Shown: piece after piece, positions 17,258-25,626 of the stretch | How positions within the stretch are numbered: the stretch's first letter is position 1 | How the letters are laid out: every line of letters begins with the position of its first letter | DNA from: Prevotellaceae bacterium | GTDB taxonomy: Bacteria; Bacteroidota; Bacteroidia; Bacteroidales; Muribaculaceae | Length of the DNA stretch: 36,872 bases | NCBI GenBank assembly: GCA_021772015.1 | Contig: JAETNS010000023.1 | Span: forward strand, 1 to 36,872 | Reading direction: 5' to 3' | Translations under genes and position numbers: made by a program | Notes under the pieces: generated by a model | What the model was told of the DNA's origin: nothing | Seen by the model: only the letters and a program-made list of their open reading frames with translations | Databases searched by the model: none

Positions 17258-17293
17258 TTTGCAATTTTGTAACTTTATTTGTAATTTTGCAAC
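17258..17293 (+). promoter_or_regulatory. Promoter and direct repeats upstream of higBA
   Basis: TTTG (17258-17261), a 20-base spacer and TAATTTTG (17282-17289) form the promoter. It coincides with two 16-base direct repeats, TTTGCAATTTTGTAAC (17258-17273) and TTTGTAATTTTGCAAC (17278-17293), with two mismatches and a 20-base period. The repeats may be the antitoxin operator, as these systems usually autorepress. Confidence 0.6.
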
Positions 17294-17312
17294 GAATTAA
17301 ATCTTATGTATT

Positions 17313-17606
17313 ATGCGTATCATCACAGAAGAGCCACTTAAGGAGTTTATCCTACGTCACCCCGACAGCAGGACAGCATTACAAGACTGGGTAAAGACTG
17401 TCAAGACAGCCAAATGGAGTAATTTCGCTGATGTCAGGAAGACGTTCAATAGCGCAGACAACGTTGGGAATCAACATTATGTCTTCAATATAAAAGGTAA
17501 TCAATACCGGATAGTGGCAGTTATTAAATTTACAATACAATGGTTATACATCAGATTCATAGGCACTCATGCGGAATATGACAAGATAGATTGCGCAACA
17601 ATTTGA
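17313..17606 (+). CDS. higB: HigB-type mRNA interferase toxin
   Basis: The 97-residue protein resembles the E. coli HigB toxin family, which cuts mRNA on the ribosome when not bound by its antitoxin. Matching segments are MRIITEEPLKEFILRHPDS at the start, NQHYVFNIKGNQYRIVAVIKF in the middle and the closing IGTHAEYDKID. The length fits. The antitoxin gene follows after 77 bases on the same strand. It lies next to the RiPP locus but is divergently transcribed, so no link is claimed. Confidence 0.85.
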   Translation: MRIITEEPLKEFILRHPDSRTALQDWVKTVKTAKWSNFADVRKTFNSADNVGNQHYVFNIKGNQYRIVAVIKFTIQWLYIRFIGTHAEYDKIDCATI

Positions 17607-17621
17607 ATAACTTACAATTAA

Positions 17622-17662
17622 AACCATCAAGCTTAAACACAAAAACTTGACGGTTGTTTTTA
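17622..17662 (+). terminator. Hairpin with T tract between higB and higA
   Basis: AACCATCAAG (17622-17631) and CTTGACGGTT (17646-17655) pair with one mismatch, followed by GTTTTTAA. It looks like a weak terminator inside the operon, which would lower antitoxin readthrough or stabilise the toxin message. Confidence 0.45.
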
Positions 17663-17683
17663 ATCTAAAGAAAGGGAATCGAA

Positions 17684-18049
17684 ATGACACGAATTGAAAA
17701 CGAAGAACAATATCGCTGGGCGCTTGAACGCGTTGAGGAGCTTCTGCCCCTTGTCTCGGACAGCACGCCTTTGTCAGATCCCCGAAGCATCGAACTTGAT
17801 TTACTGTCGGGACTTGTCGCTGATTATTCCGACGAGCATTATGCCATCGGAGAACCAACGCTTATCGACATGATAAAGCTAAGGATGTTCGAAATGGGCC
17901 TGAACCAGGCCGCTCTATCGGAATTATTGGGGATAAACCGTTCGCGTATCTGCGAATACCTCTCAGGCAAGAAACTGCCGACGCTCCCGCAAGCGCGCGT
18001 CATAAGCCAGAAACTCAACATCGATCCCGCGATTGTTCTTGGGGTATGA
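17684..18049 (+). CDS. higA: HigA-type antitoxin, XRE-family HTH
   Basis: The 121-residue protein has an N-terminal region typical of HigA (NEEQYRWALERVEELL) that would bind and block the toxin. A C-terminal Cro/C1-type helix-turn-helix follows from about residue 60 (GLNQAALSELLGINRSRICEYLSGKK). Such antitoxins also repress their own promoter, and direct repeats over the higB promoter are candidate sites. A good ribosome-binding sequence, AAAGGGA, precedes the ATG. It ends 15 bases from the convergent YigZ gene. Confidence 0.87.
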   Translation: MTRIENEEQYRWALERVEELLPLVSDSTPLSDPRSIELDLLSGLVADYSDEHYAIGEPTLIDMIKLRMFEMGLNQAALSELLGINRSRICEYLSGKKLPTLPQARVISQKLNIDPAIVLGV

Positions 18050-18064
18050 TTATTGCAAACAACG

Positions 18065-18658
18065 TTATTCCTGCGGGCTGACCCCGTCAAGCGACAGAAT
18101 GCGGCCGGAGATTTCGGGATAGATGTCGGCCCGCATCGAAAGAGTCATCGAGCAGGAGTTGTCGAATGACTGGGATAAGATCTCTACATCAGAGGATTTG
18201 ACCACTTTCATGACATCGTTCATCGCCAGATAAGGGAATGTGAATGAGAATGTCTCTTTCTTATGGCACTCTATTATCTCACCCTCCTCGATGGCGAGAC
18301 GCGCGGCTTCCCGATAGGCGGCTATCAAGCCGGGTGTGCCGAGTTTTATGCCACCGAAATAGCGGACTACGATAATCAATATGTCAGTCAGGTTAAAGGA
18401 ATTGATCTGGCCGAGTATAGGCTTGCCGGCCGTCCCTGACGGTTCGCCGTTGTCGCTCGACAGGAAGTCGAGCCGATCAGCCCCCAGCATGAACGCCCAG
18501 CATACATGTCTGGCATCGAAATATTCCTTAGACAAACGTTTGATCTCTTCACGGGCCTCTTCACGGGTCGTGACGGGAATCGCGAAGCTCAGGAAGCGGC
18601 TCCGTTTCTCGGTGAATACGGCCTTGGAGGGGGCGGCGAGGGTGTGGTATGTGTCCAT
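18065..18658 (-). CDS. YigZ/IMPACT family protein
   Basis: The 197-residue cytoplasmic protein has the family signature VRYFGGIKLGTPGLIAAYR and the SDNGEPSGTAGKPIL segment. The N-terminal half is the IMPACT (UPF0029) domain and the C-terminal part a DUF1949-like fold. Homologues are linked to ribosome or translation control, but the bacterial role is poorly defined. The ATG at 18658 is 13 bases beyond the stop of the upstream gene; an extended frame to 18709 would overlap that gene and is rejected. Confidence 0.88.
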   Translation of the reverse strand: MDTYHTLAAPSKAVFTEKRSRFLSFAIPVTTREEAREEIKRLSKEYFDARHVCWAFMLGADRLDFLSSDNGEPSGTAGKPILGQINSFNLTDILIIVVRYFGGIKLGTPGLIAAYREAARLAIEEGEIIECHKKETFSFTFPYLAMNDVMKVVKSSDVEILSQSFDNSCSMTLSMRADIYPEISGRILSLDGVSPQE

Positions 18659-18671
18659 CTGATCAGGTTTG

Positions 18672-19535
18672 CTAAAGTTTCGGAAGCGGAGAACGAGGAA
18701 ACGCGTCAATCATCGAACCGGGTGTGGCATTAAATATCTCGACACCACAGCTCTCTGCCCATGCCTGTATGCGATGATATGACCGGAACGCAATCGTCAT
18801 GCTCTCCAGAACCTCATGTAATGGATGCCTGACATACTCCTCCCTGATCCTCTTTTGCTCCTTGTCATCCTCTTTGTAAAAATGGGGCTGGATTGAGACC
18901 ACCTCATTGCGGTCATTGACCGAAAGGGTCGAGAGCCACGAATGATCTGCCCCCAGAAGGTAAATCTGTCTGTAACCGAGCCATATACCGACCATCATCG
19001 ACGGGATAAGCACATTGCGCGGACGCGGCATACCGCGCCGCATACCGAACATCGCGTTCTCAAACCACTTGAAGCCTTCTATGGCGATAAAATTGAATTG
19101 TCTCACCTTAAGCAGCGGATTGGCAAACAGGCGCGACCCCCTTCCCCTGCCGGAAGGGACAAACAATATCATCGGGAAATCTATGGCATTCAGGTTGGCT
19201 ATCAGCCGCGAGACATTCGGATCGCTCTCCGCCTTCTCGAAGAAATGAGGATCGGCAAGCACATAATATCTTGGCTTGACTTTCCGGAATTCCGGGGAAT
19301 TGGCAAAAAAATTGACAGCCAATGTGTCAGTCTCTCCCAATAGCTCCATATCCTCCTCAAGATTTCGTCGGAGCGAAGGCCCGTTGCCAAGGATGACAAG
19401 AGGACGGCTTGCTTCGGAGACAAGCTTGTCAGGCCCGTTTTTACCCAATGACGGCAACATCTTCAGGCAACTGACAGCTGTCGACCCGAGCGAGCCGATG
19501 AAGCCGGTCAGGAGGGATATAGCGGATTTACCCAT
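18672..19535 (-). CDS. DUF115/MptE-like protein
   Basis: The 287-residue protein has VILGNGPSLRRN (LGNGPSL at 49-55), the nucleotide-binding hallmark of the DUF115 family (6-hydroxymethylpterin pyrophosphokinase-like, also found in surface-glycan proteins). YVLADPHFF and IYLLGADHSW are further typical motifs. In Bacteroidetes such proteins often sit with cell-surface polysaccharide genes. The substrate cannot be told. A TTG start at 19556 is possible; the ATG at 19535 is preferred. It is divergent from glsA. Confidence 0.65.
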   Translation of the reverse strand: MGKSAISLLTGFIGSLGSTAVSCLKMLPSLGKNGPDKLVSEASRPLVILGNGPSLRRNLEEDMELLGETDTLAVNFFANSPEFRKVKPRYYVLADPHFFEKAESDPNVSRLIANLNAIDFPMILFVPSGRGRGSRLFANPLLKVRQFNFIAIEGFKWFENAMFGMRRGMPRPRNVLIPSMMVGIWLGYRQIYLLGADHSWLSTLSVNDRNEVVSIQPHFYKEDDKEQKRIREEYVRHPLHEVLESMTIAFRSYHRIQAWAESCGVEIFNATPGSMIDAFPRSPLPKL

Positions 19536-19587
19536 TCTTATGCGGATATTAGACAATGTTATTCTATCTATGTCATCTATTTTGATG

Positions 19588-19595
19588 CAAACTTA
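19588..19595 (-). promoter_or_regulatory. Candidate -7 box for the DUF115-like gene
   Basis: The minus strand reads TAAGTTTG, about 53 bases upstream of the ATG at 19535. No -33 partner is seen. Confidence 0.35.
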
Positions 19596-19638
19596 ATAAA
19601 TTTAAAGGAATTTCCATCCCCGTTTCACTGAAAAATAG

Positions 19639-19646
19639 TAAATTTG
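19639..19646 (+). promoter_or_regulatory. Candidate -7 box for the glsA operon
   Basis: TAAATTTG lies 18 bases before the ATG at 19665. No TTTG is found at the -33 position. It also shows that the longer TTG-start frame from 19644 is not real. Confidence 0.38.
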
Positions 19647-19664
19647 CCCCTCGTAAAGCAGCCT

Positions 19665-20594
19665 ATGGCAGACAGTGAAGTCATAAAAATAGATCTTGAC
19701 GGGGTATTGCGCCAACGGCTTCCCCGGCTGTCGAAGTTCATTCCGCGATTTGCCGTGGAATGGATGAAGCGCACCATATGTCAGGATGAGCTTAACCGCA
19801 TTCTGGAAGAAAACGCGGGGCTGGAAGGTGCTGACTTCTGCAGGGGCGCGCTGAAATCGCTTGACATACAGCTCGACGCAAGATTCGAGGAACGGCTTCC
19901 GTCGCCGGAGAAACGGCGCGTGTTGTATGTCAGCAATCATCCGTTGGGAGGCCTTGACGGGCTTGCGCTTATCGATTATGTGCAACGTCGCCACGGCGGA
20001 AATGTCTATTTTATCGTCAACGACCTGCTGTCGGCTGTAAAGCCGTTGGAAAACGTGTTTCTGCCGGTCAACAAGTTCGGCAAACAGAACCGTGAGGCGG
20101 TCAAAGCAGTGGAAGATGCGTTCGCCGGAGATGACCCCATAATAATGTTTCCCGCAGGCCTCGTGTCAAGGCTGCGCCGCGTGCCATTCATGGGCAAGAA
20201 AACCCGGATGGTATCCGATCTCCCGTGGAACAAGATGTTTGTCAACAAAGCCCACCATCACAAGCGCGACATCATTCCGCTGTTTTTCAGCGGGGAAAAC
20301 TCCAGACACTTTTACCGCATGGCCAATCTGCGCCGCCGTCTCGGAATGAAATTCAATTTCGAGATGATATATCTTCCCGGAGAGATGGTAAGGATGGCCC
20401 ACAGCCGGTTATCAATAACTTTCGGAGTCCCGCTGTCCTGGGAAATGCTGACTCCCGGACGAAACGCCGGTGGATGCGCCGCCTCGGTAAGGGCATCGGT
20501 CTACCATCTCAATGTGGTAGATCCCGACCAGCCCCCGGCCAAACGGATATTGTTCCCCATGGGGACACCTGAAAAACAACCACACACGACATGA
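19665..20594 (+). CDS. glsA: PlsC-like O-acyltransferase, likely glycine-lipid GlsA
   Basis: The 309-residue protein has the acyltransferase motif NHPLGGLDG (His92, Asp98) and FPAGLVSR (from 162), which bind and transfer the acyl chain. In Bacteroides the GlsB N-acyltransferase and GlsA O-acyltransferase build glycine lipids in the membrane. The next gene, overlapping by ATGA, is a GNAT-type N-acyltransferase, which fits this pair. It is somewhat longer than ordinary PlsC. The assignment rests on family and neighbourhood; another membrane-lipid acyltransferase is the alternative. Confidence 0.75.
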   Translation: MADSEVIKIDLDGVLRQRLPRLSKFIPRFAVEWMKRTICQDELNRILEENAGLEGADFCRGALKSLDIQLDARFEERLPSPEKRRVLYVSNHPLGGLDGLALIDYVQRRHGGNVYFIVNDLLSAVKPLENVFLPVNKFGKQNREAVKAVEDAFAGDDPIIMFPAGLVSRLRRVPFMGKKTRMVSDLPWNKMFVNKAHHHKRDIIPLFFSGENSRHFYRMANLRRRLGMKFNFEMIYLPGEMVRMAHSRLSITFGVPLSWEMLTPGRNAGGCAASVRASVYHLNVVDPDQPPAKRILFPMGTPEKQPHTT

Positions 20595-21544
20595 TGGCTG
20601 AAAATATAATCGACCCGGTATCACCCGACAAGATAGTCAAAGAGCTTACACCTGACCGTCTTCTCCGAAAGACCAACAAGGGTGGAAATGAAATATATGT
20701 TATCGATGCCCACTCCGCGCCGGAGACAATGCGTGAGATCGGGCGGTTGCGCGAGATCGCATTCCGCTACGCAGGTGGTGGCACAGGGAAGTCATGTGAT
20801 ATCGACAGATATGACACCATGTTCCCGCCATGCCGGCAGCTTATAGTATGGTCGCCTGAAGACCGGGAAATCATCGGAGGGTATCGTTTCATCCTGGGAA
20901 AAGAGATACGGATGGAAAACGGACGGCCAAGGATCGCCACATCCCACATGTTTGACTTCTCGCCGATCTTCATATCCGAATATCTTCCACGCACAATAGA
21001 GTTGGGACGCTCTTTCGTAAGACTGGAATACCAGTCGTCACGCGCAGGAGCAAAGGCGATATTCGCACTCGACAATCTATGGGACGGTCTCGGAGCACTC
21101 ACTGTGGAATATCCCGAAATCAAATATCTTTTCGGGAAATTCACGATGTACCCCAGCTATGACCGGGAGTGTCGCGACATGCTGCTGTATTTCCTCAACA
21201 AGCATTTCCCTGATCCCGACAGCCTGTGCCGCCCGTTCATGCCCATAACCCGTGGCGACGGTGACGGGAAATTCGAGAAAATGTTTCCCGGTCATGACTT
21301 CAAGGAAGATTACCGGATACTTAACAGCGCGATACGCGATCACGGCATAAACATTCCACCTCTTGTCAACGCATACATGAGCCTTAGCCCCACACTGAAA
21401 ATATTCGGTACTGCCATCAACGACGAGTTCGGCGATGTGGAGGAAACCGGCATCTTCCTTACTATCGCCGAAGTCTATGAGGAGAAAAAAGACCGCCATA
21501 TAAATTCATACCACCCGGAAGGGGAACACCACACCGACATATGA
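20591..21544 (+). CDS. glsB: GNAT-type N-acyltransferase, likely glycine-lipid GlsB
   Basis: The 317-residue protein belongs to the group often labelled 'hemolysin', related to OlsB N-acyltransferases. Visible family segments are LREIAFRYAGGGTGK, IVWSPEDREIIGGYRF, IELGRSFVRLEYQ and LFGKFTMYPSY. In Bacteroides the equivalent enzyme N-acylates glycine as the first step of glycine-lipid synthesis. It overlaps glsA and the following Wzi gene by ATGA, so all three are translationally coupled. Two in-frame ATGs adjoin (20591, 20594); either may start translation. Confidence 0.75.
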   Translation: MMAENIIDPVSPDKIVKELTPDRLLRKTNKGGNEIYVIDAHSAPETMREIGRLREIAFRYAGGGTGKSCDIDRYDTMFPPCRQLIVWSPEDREIIGGYRFILGKEIRMENGRPRIATSHMFDFSPIFISEYLPRTIELGRSFVRLEYQSSRAGAKAIFALDNLWDGLGALTVEYPEIKYLFGKFTMYPSYDRECRDMLLYFLNKHFPDPDSLCRPFMPITRGDGDGKFEKMFPGHDFKEDYRILNSAIRDHGINIPPLVNAYMSLSPTLKIFGTAINDEFGDVEETGIFLTIAEVYEEKKDRHINSYHPEGEHHTDI

Positions 21545-23163
21545 CCTGCTACCTACGACGAAATCCAGATATGCACTCCCATATGGCCCGGAGATCCGTG
21601 GCAAGAATGGCGACCGTTGTAATGTCACTACTCTCATGTATATTGACAATACAGGCCACGGATAATAACCATGAAGAGTTCAGTATGACCGGGCGAGTGG
21701 AAGGGATCTTCGCGGCAGGCAACGGAAACTTCGCGCCATATTACATCGCGTCCAACCATCACGGCATCATAACCCAGAGCAAAGACGCGTTGCTACGCCT
21801 ATCACTTTACAAACAAGCCGACCCATCCCGTCGTTTCAGCTATGGGTTCGGAGCCGATGTCATAACCGGCTACACATCTTCCACCGACTATCTGCGTTTT
21901 TCCCCGGACGAAGCTGCCGGAAGCATGGCAGTGAAAAACGGATGGCTTGTTCCCCACTCCGAGCATCCGTCTCGCATATGGCTCCAGCAACTTTACGGAG
22001 AAATCCGTTACCGTGGAGTTTTCATAACCGTAGGAATGAAAGAACATTCTTCCGCTCTGTTAAGCCCCACTCTTTCGAGTGGCGATCTTGTGGAGAGCGG
22101 CAACAGCCGGCCAATTCCCGAAGTAAGAGCCGGATTCAATGATTTCCAGGACATACCTTTCACAAAAGGATGGGTCCAGATCCAGGGGGAAATATCATAT
22201 GGAAAGATGACAGACAACGCCTGGATCCGCAACCATTACAATTATTACGACAGCCACTACAACCAAGGCGCGTTATACACATACAAGCGCTGTTATTTCC
22301 GGACAAAGCCGTCAGAACGATTCTCCGCGACCGTCGGCATGCAAACCGCAGGATTCTTTGGAGGGGAAAGCAAGTGGTATGAACGGGGAAAACTTGTCAA
22401 TACCAAAAAGTTCTCCAAAGGGATCAAACAGTTTTTCAAGATGTTCCTGCCGACCGACGGAGGCAAGGAATATTACTCCGGCAGCTCACTTGGAAGCTGG
22501 GACCTGATGCTGCGTTATCGCCTGCGCGACGGCTCGACAATCAAAGCATACATGCAGAAGCCCTGGGAGGATGGTTCCGGTATCGGATTCCTCAACGGAT
22601 TCGACGGCGTGTGGGGCTTGCAATTCACCTCTGCCCGCAACGGATGGATAAATGGAGCGGTTATCGAATACCTCGACTTCACAAACCAGTCGGGGCCCAT
22701 GCACTGGGATCCGGATGACTTTCCCGGCACAGACATACCGAACCGTGCTGAGGGCGCCGACGACTATTATTACAATCATGAATACAACTCATATGCCAAT
22801 TATGGCATGGCGATAGGATCACCGTTCTTGGTTTCACCGATATACAATACTGACGGATTCCTCCAGTTCGCGGCCAACCGTGTAAGAGGATTTCATATAG
22901 GAGTCGAAGGAGATATCTGTGGAGGGCTGTCATATCGCGTACTCGGTGGCTACCGGCGGTCATGGGGAAGCGGACGCATCCCGTTTCTTGCGCCAAAAGA
23001 TGACACATCGTTCATGTTGGAAGCCACATACGCGCCCCCAAGAGTCAGCGGCCTGACCGTGAAGGCGGCTTTCGGACTCGACCACGGAGACCTCTACGGC
23101 AACACAGCCGGAGGAATGATAACAGTTAGCTTCAATGGTCTGATCAGAATACACAAAAAATGA
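21541..23163 (+). CDS. Capsule assembly Wzi family outer-membrane protein
   Basis: The 540-residue protein has an N-terminal signal peptide (ATVVMSLLSCILTIQA) and a long barrel-like sequence rich in Gly and aromatic residues. It fits the Wzi family, whose E. coli member is an outer-membrane lectin that helps anchor capsule; Bacteroidetes members are more diverse. The ATG overlaps the glsB stop (ATGA), so I use the first of three nearby Met codons; later ones (residues 11 or 15) would give a more usual signal peptide. It suggests a role in surface polysaccharide display. Confidence 0.75.
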   Translation: MTCYLRRNPDMHSHMARRSVARMATVVMSLLSCILTIQATDNNHEEFSMTGRVEGIFAAGNGNFAPYYIASNHHGIITQSKDALLRLSLYKQADPSRRFSYGFGADVITGYTSSTDYLRFSPDEAAGSMAVKNGWLVPHSEHPSRIWLQQLYGEIRYRGVFITVGMKEHSSALLSPTLSSGDLVESGNSRPIPEVRAGFNDFQDIPFTKGWVQIQGEISYGKMTDNAWIRNHYNYYDSHYNQGALYTYKRCYFRTKPSERFSATVGMQTAGFFGGESKWYERGKLVNTKKFSKGIKQFFKMFLPTDGGKEYYSGSSLGSWDLMLRYRLRDGSTIKAYMQKPWEDGSGIGFLNGFDGVWGLQFTSARNGWINGAVIEYLDFTNQSGPMHWDPDDFPGTDIPNRAEGADDYYYNHEYNSYANYGMAIGSPFLVSPIYNTDGFLQFAANRVRGFHIGVEGDICGGLSYRVLGGYRRSWGSGRIPFLAPKDDTSFMLEATYAPPRVSGLTVKAAFGLDHGDLYGNTAGGMITVSFNGLIRIHKK

Positions 23164-23669
23164 TTGCTCGCATTCACGACATATCCCGCCATAACGGCGG
23201 CACTCCTGCCTACGGTTTCTTGAAAGCCGCGTTTCTCTGTTGCCTGCTTATGCTGCTCTCCTCAAGTTGCACCCGCAACAATGGCGACATCGGCAAATGG
23301 TTCGGCAAATGGCAGATCATGGAAATCCGCGTTGACGGTCAACCCGAGGAAGATTACGAACCACGATTTTTCATGGAGTTCCAAAATGACATAATCAGAC
23401 TCGTATGGGTAGGCCCGACCGGATATGACCGCGAAACATACTATTGTTACGGGACATGGCAACAGTCCTCTGACAACGCCATGATCCTCGACTTTACCCA
23501 CAGCGACGATTCAGGCAGATTGTTTTACGTCCCGTTCGGAGCATTGCATTTTCCGGGAGACAAGCCGTTCACATTGACTCTGAGCGATGACTCCGGGAAA
23601 AATTGCACTATGAAATATGTCGATGAGACAACTTCCACGGAATACACCTATCTGCTTCGTAAACGATAA
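23160..23669 (+). CDS. Small lipoprotein, lipocalin-like
   Basis: The 169-residue protein has a hydrophobic N-terminal segment ending in LSSSC (Cys37), a lipobox, so it should be a lipid-anchored envelope protein. The body (FGKWQIMEIRVDG, YYCYGTWQQSSDNAMILDF, YTYLLRKR) has the beta-rich pattern of Bacteroidetes lipocalin-like domains. The function is unknown. The ATG overlaps the Wzi stop (ATGA), so it is co-translated with that gene. Confidence 0.65.
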   Translation: MIARIHDISRHNGGTPAYGFLKAAFLCCLLMLLSSSCTRNNGDIGKWFGKWQIMEIRVDGQPEEDYEPRFFMEFQNDIIRLVWVGPTGYDRETYYCYGTWQQSSDNAMILDFTHSDDSGRLFYVPFGALHFPGDKPFTLTLSDDSGKNCTMKYVDETTSTEYTYLLRKR

Positions 23670-23690
23670 AATCTGACACCACCAGCAACC

Positions 23691-24680
23691 ATGCCACGCG
23701 AAATACATCACGCTCTCGTCACCGGAGCCGACGGTTTTATCGGCTCCCACCTCGTAGACCTCCTCCTTAGCAAAGGAATAAAGGTCAGAGCTTTGTCTCA
23801 ATACAATTCTTTCAACAACTGGGGGTGGCTCGAAGGGAAAAACGATCCCGACCTTGAGATAGTTTGCGGAGATGTCCGCGACGCGGCCTTTTGCCGCCAT
23901 ATCGCCAAGGATGTAGACACGATATTCCATCTTGCGGCCTTGATCGCGATCCCCTACAGCTATTTAGCCCCGGAAAGCTATGTCGACACGAATATCACAG
24001 GGACGCTCAACATATGCCAGGCGGCGAAAGACCTCAACACAGGTCGCCTCATAGTGACCTCCACATCTGAAGTCTACGGAACCGCGCTTTATGTCCCGAT
24101 TGACGAGAAGCATCCCCGTCAGCCCCAATCGCCTTATTCGGCTACAAAAATCGGAGCCGACGCGATCGCGAAAAGTTTCTTCAACGCGTTCAACCTCCCT
24201 GTCGTCATAGCCCGACCGTTCAACACCTACGGGCCGCGTCAAAGCGCGCGGGCCATCATTCCGACGATAATATCACAGATCGCCAATGGAGCGCGGGAGA
24301 TCAAAGTCGGTGACCTTTCCCCTACCCGCGATTTCAACTTCGTCGAGGATACTTGCCGGGGATTCGTCGCCCTTGGTGAGGCCGACGGTGTGGAGGGGGA
24401 AGAAATAAATATTGCCACCGGAACTGAGGTCACAATGGCCGACACTCTGAATTTGATTGCCGAACTGATGGATGCCGATGTCAAATATGTCGTGGACCCT
24501 CAGCGTCTGCGCCCGTCAAAGAGTGAAGTGTTCCGTCTATGCGGAGACAACACCAAGATCAAAAAACTTACCCCCTGGAAGCCGGAAGTCTCCTTACGTG
24601 AAGGTCTGTCACGCACCATCGCGTGGTTTACCGATGGCGACAATCTATTGAAATACAAGTCTGATATCTATAACCGCTGA
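23691..24680 (+). CDS. legB: LegB-like NDP-sugar 4,6-dehydratase
   Basis: This 329-residue extended SDR enzyme probably removes water from a nucleotide-GlcNAc (4,6-dehydration), the first step to legionaminic acid or bacillosamine-type sugars. NAD binding is shown by TGADGFIGSH (11-20). The catalytic set is TSTSEVYG (123-130) and YSATK (Tyr149, Lys153). The NSFNNWGWLEG segment is characteristic of the LegB group. It lies 21 bases after the lipoprotein gene and is followed by an ATP-grasp gene and NeuB, fitting nonulosonate synthesis. Other sugar dehydratases are less likely. Confidence 0.78.
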   Translation: MPREIHHALVTGADGFIGSHLVDLLLSKGIKVRALSQYNSFNNWGWLEGKNDPDLEIVCGDVRDAAFCRHIAKDVDTIFHLAALIAIPYSYLAPESYVDTNITGTLNICQAAKDLNTGRLIVTSTSEVYGTALYVPIDEKHPRQPQSPYSATKIGADAIAKSFFNAFNLPVVIARPFNTYGPRQSARAIIPTIISQIANGAREIKVGDLSPTRDFNFVEDTCRGFVALGEADGVEGEEINIATGTEVTMADTLNLIAELMDADVKYVVDPQRLRPSKSEVFRLCGDNTKIKKLTPWKPEVSLREGLSRTIAWFTDGDNLLKYKSDIYNR

Positions 24681-24686
24681 CAATTG

Positions 24687-25619
24687 ATGAGGAAAGTCAA
24701 TATCCTTTTTCTCGGAGGGGCCAAAAGGGTCTCGATGGCAGAGAAATTCATCCGAGCCGGGCTTCGTCTCGGACTGGAAGTCAAACTTTTCAGCTACGAA
24801 TTATCAAGGGAAGTCCCGATTGCATCGAAAGCAACCATCCTGACAGGCCGCAAATGGAAAGATCCTGAAATTTACGAAGACCTCCACCGGCATATTGAGG
24901 ATAACGGGATTGACATCATGATACCCTTTGTTGACGGAGCCGTGGAAATCGCAGCCCGTTACCGCGACCGCTACGGGGACATCGGAGTACCGGTAGGTGA
25001 TGCCGCTACGGCAGCCGTTATGTTCGACAAGATTGAAGCCGACAGCTTGTTCCGCACACTTGGCTTGCCGGTTCCGTCAGACAAAGACTTCCCTAAGATC
25101 GCGAAACCCCGCTTCGGGTCCGCCTCTAAGGGCATAAGGCTCATCAAGGACAAAGCCGAATTGGATGTCCTGGAAAACGCCTCCGAATACCTGCTGCAGG
25201 AATACATCTCACCGCGCAAGGAAATCACCGTCGATTGCTATGTCTCTCTTGCGGGAGAACTGATCACTGCGGTTCCCCGTTATCGGATCGAGACACAAGG
25301 AGGGGAAGCCTCCGTCACCGAAACATTCCACAACGCGGAGGTGGAATCACTTGCCCGCGAGACCTTACTCAAGACCGGACTGCGAGGAGCCGTAACCATA
25401 CAGATGCTGCAAGACCAGCGCGACCAACGTTTGATGCTGATGGAGATAAATCCCCGGCTCGGCGGAGGAGCCGTATGCTCTTGTCATGCCGGAGCGGATC
25501 TGCCGGAGTTCATAATGCGAGATCTCCTCGGATCAGGGGTCACACCCTGCGATACATGGAAAGGGGGAATAAGGATATGCCGGTATTTCTCCGAAGTGGC
25601 ATTCGACATGAACCGATGA
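24687..25619 (+). CDS. ATP-grasp enzyme of the nonulosonate operon
   Basis: The 310-residue protein is an ATP-grasp ligase of the carbamoyl-phosphate-synthase-like type. It has a preATP-grasp N-terminus (LGGAKRVSMAEKFI), the ATP-binding KPRFGSASKGIRLI segment and the metal-binding end LMLMEINPRLGGGAV. It lies 6 bases after legB and 7 before neuB. The substrate is unknown; it may add an amino acid or carboxylate group to a sugar or its precursor. The ATG at 24687 is used; a TTG at 24684 is one codon earlier. Confidence 0.72.
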   Translation: MRKVNILFLGGAKRVSMAEKFIRAGLRLGLEVKLFSYELSREVPIASKATILTGRKWKDPEIYEDLHRHIEDNGIDIMIPFVDGAVEIAARYRDRYGDIGVPVGDAATAAVMFDKIEADSLFRTLGLPVPSDKDFPKIAKPRFGSASKGIRLIKDKAELDVLENASEYLLQEYISPRKEITVDCYVSLAGELITAVPRYRIETQGGEASVTETFHNAEVESLARETLLKTGLRGAVTIQMLQDQRDQRLMLMEINPRLGGGAVCSCHAGADLPEFIMRDLLGSGVTPCDTWKGGIRICRYFSEVAFDMNR

Positions 25620-25626
25620 TAACCTG

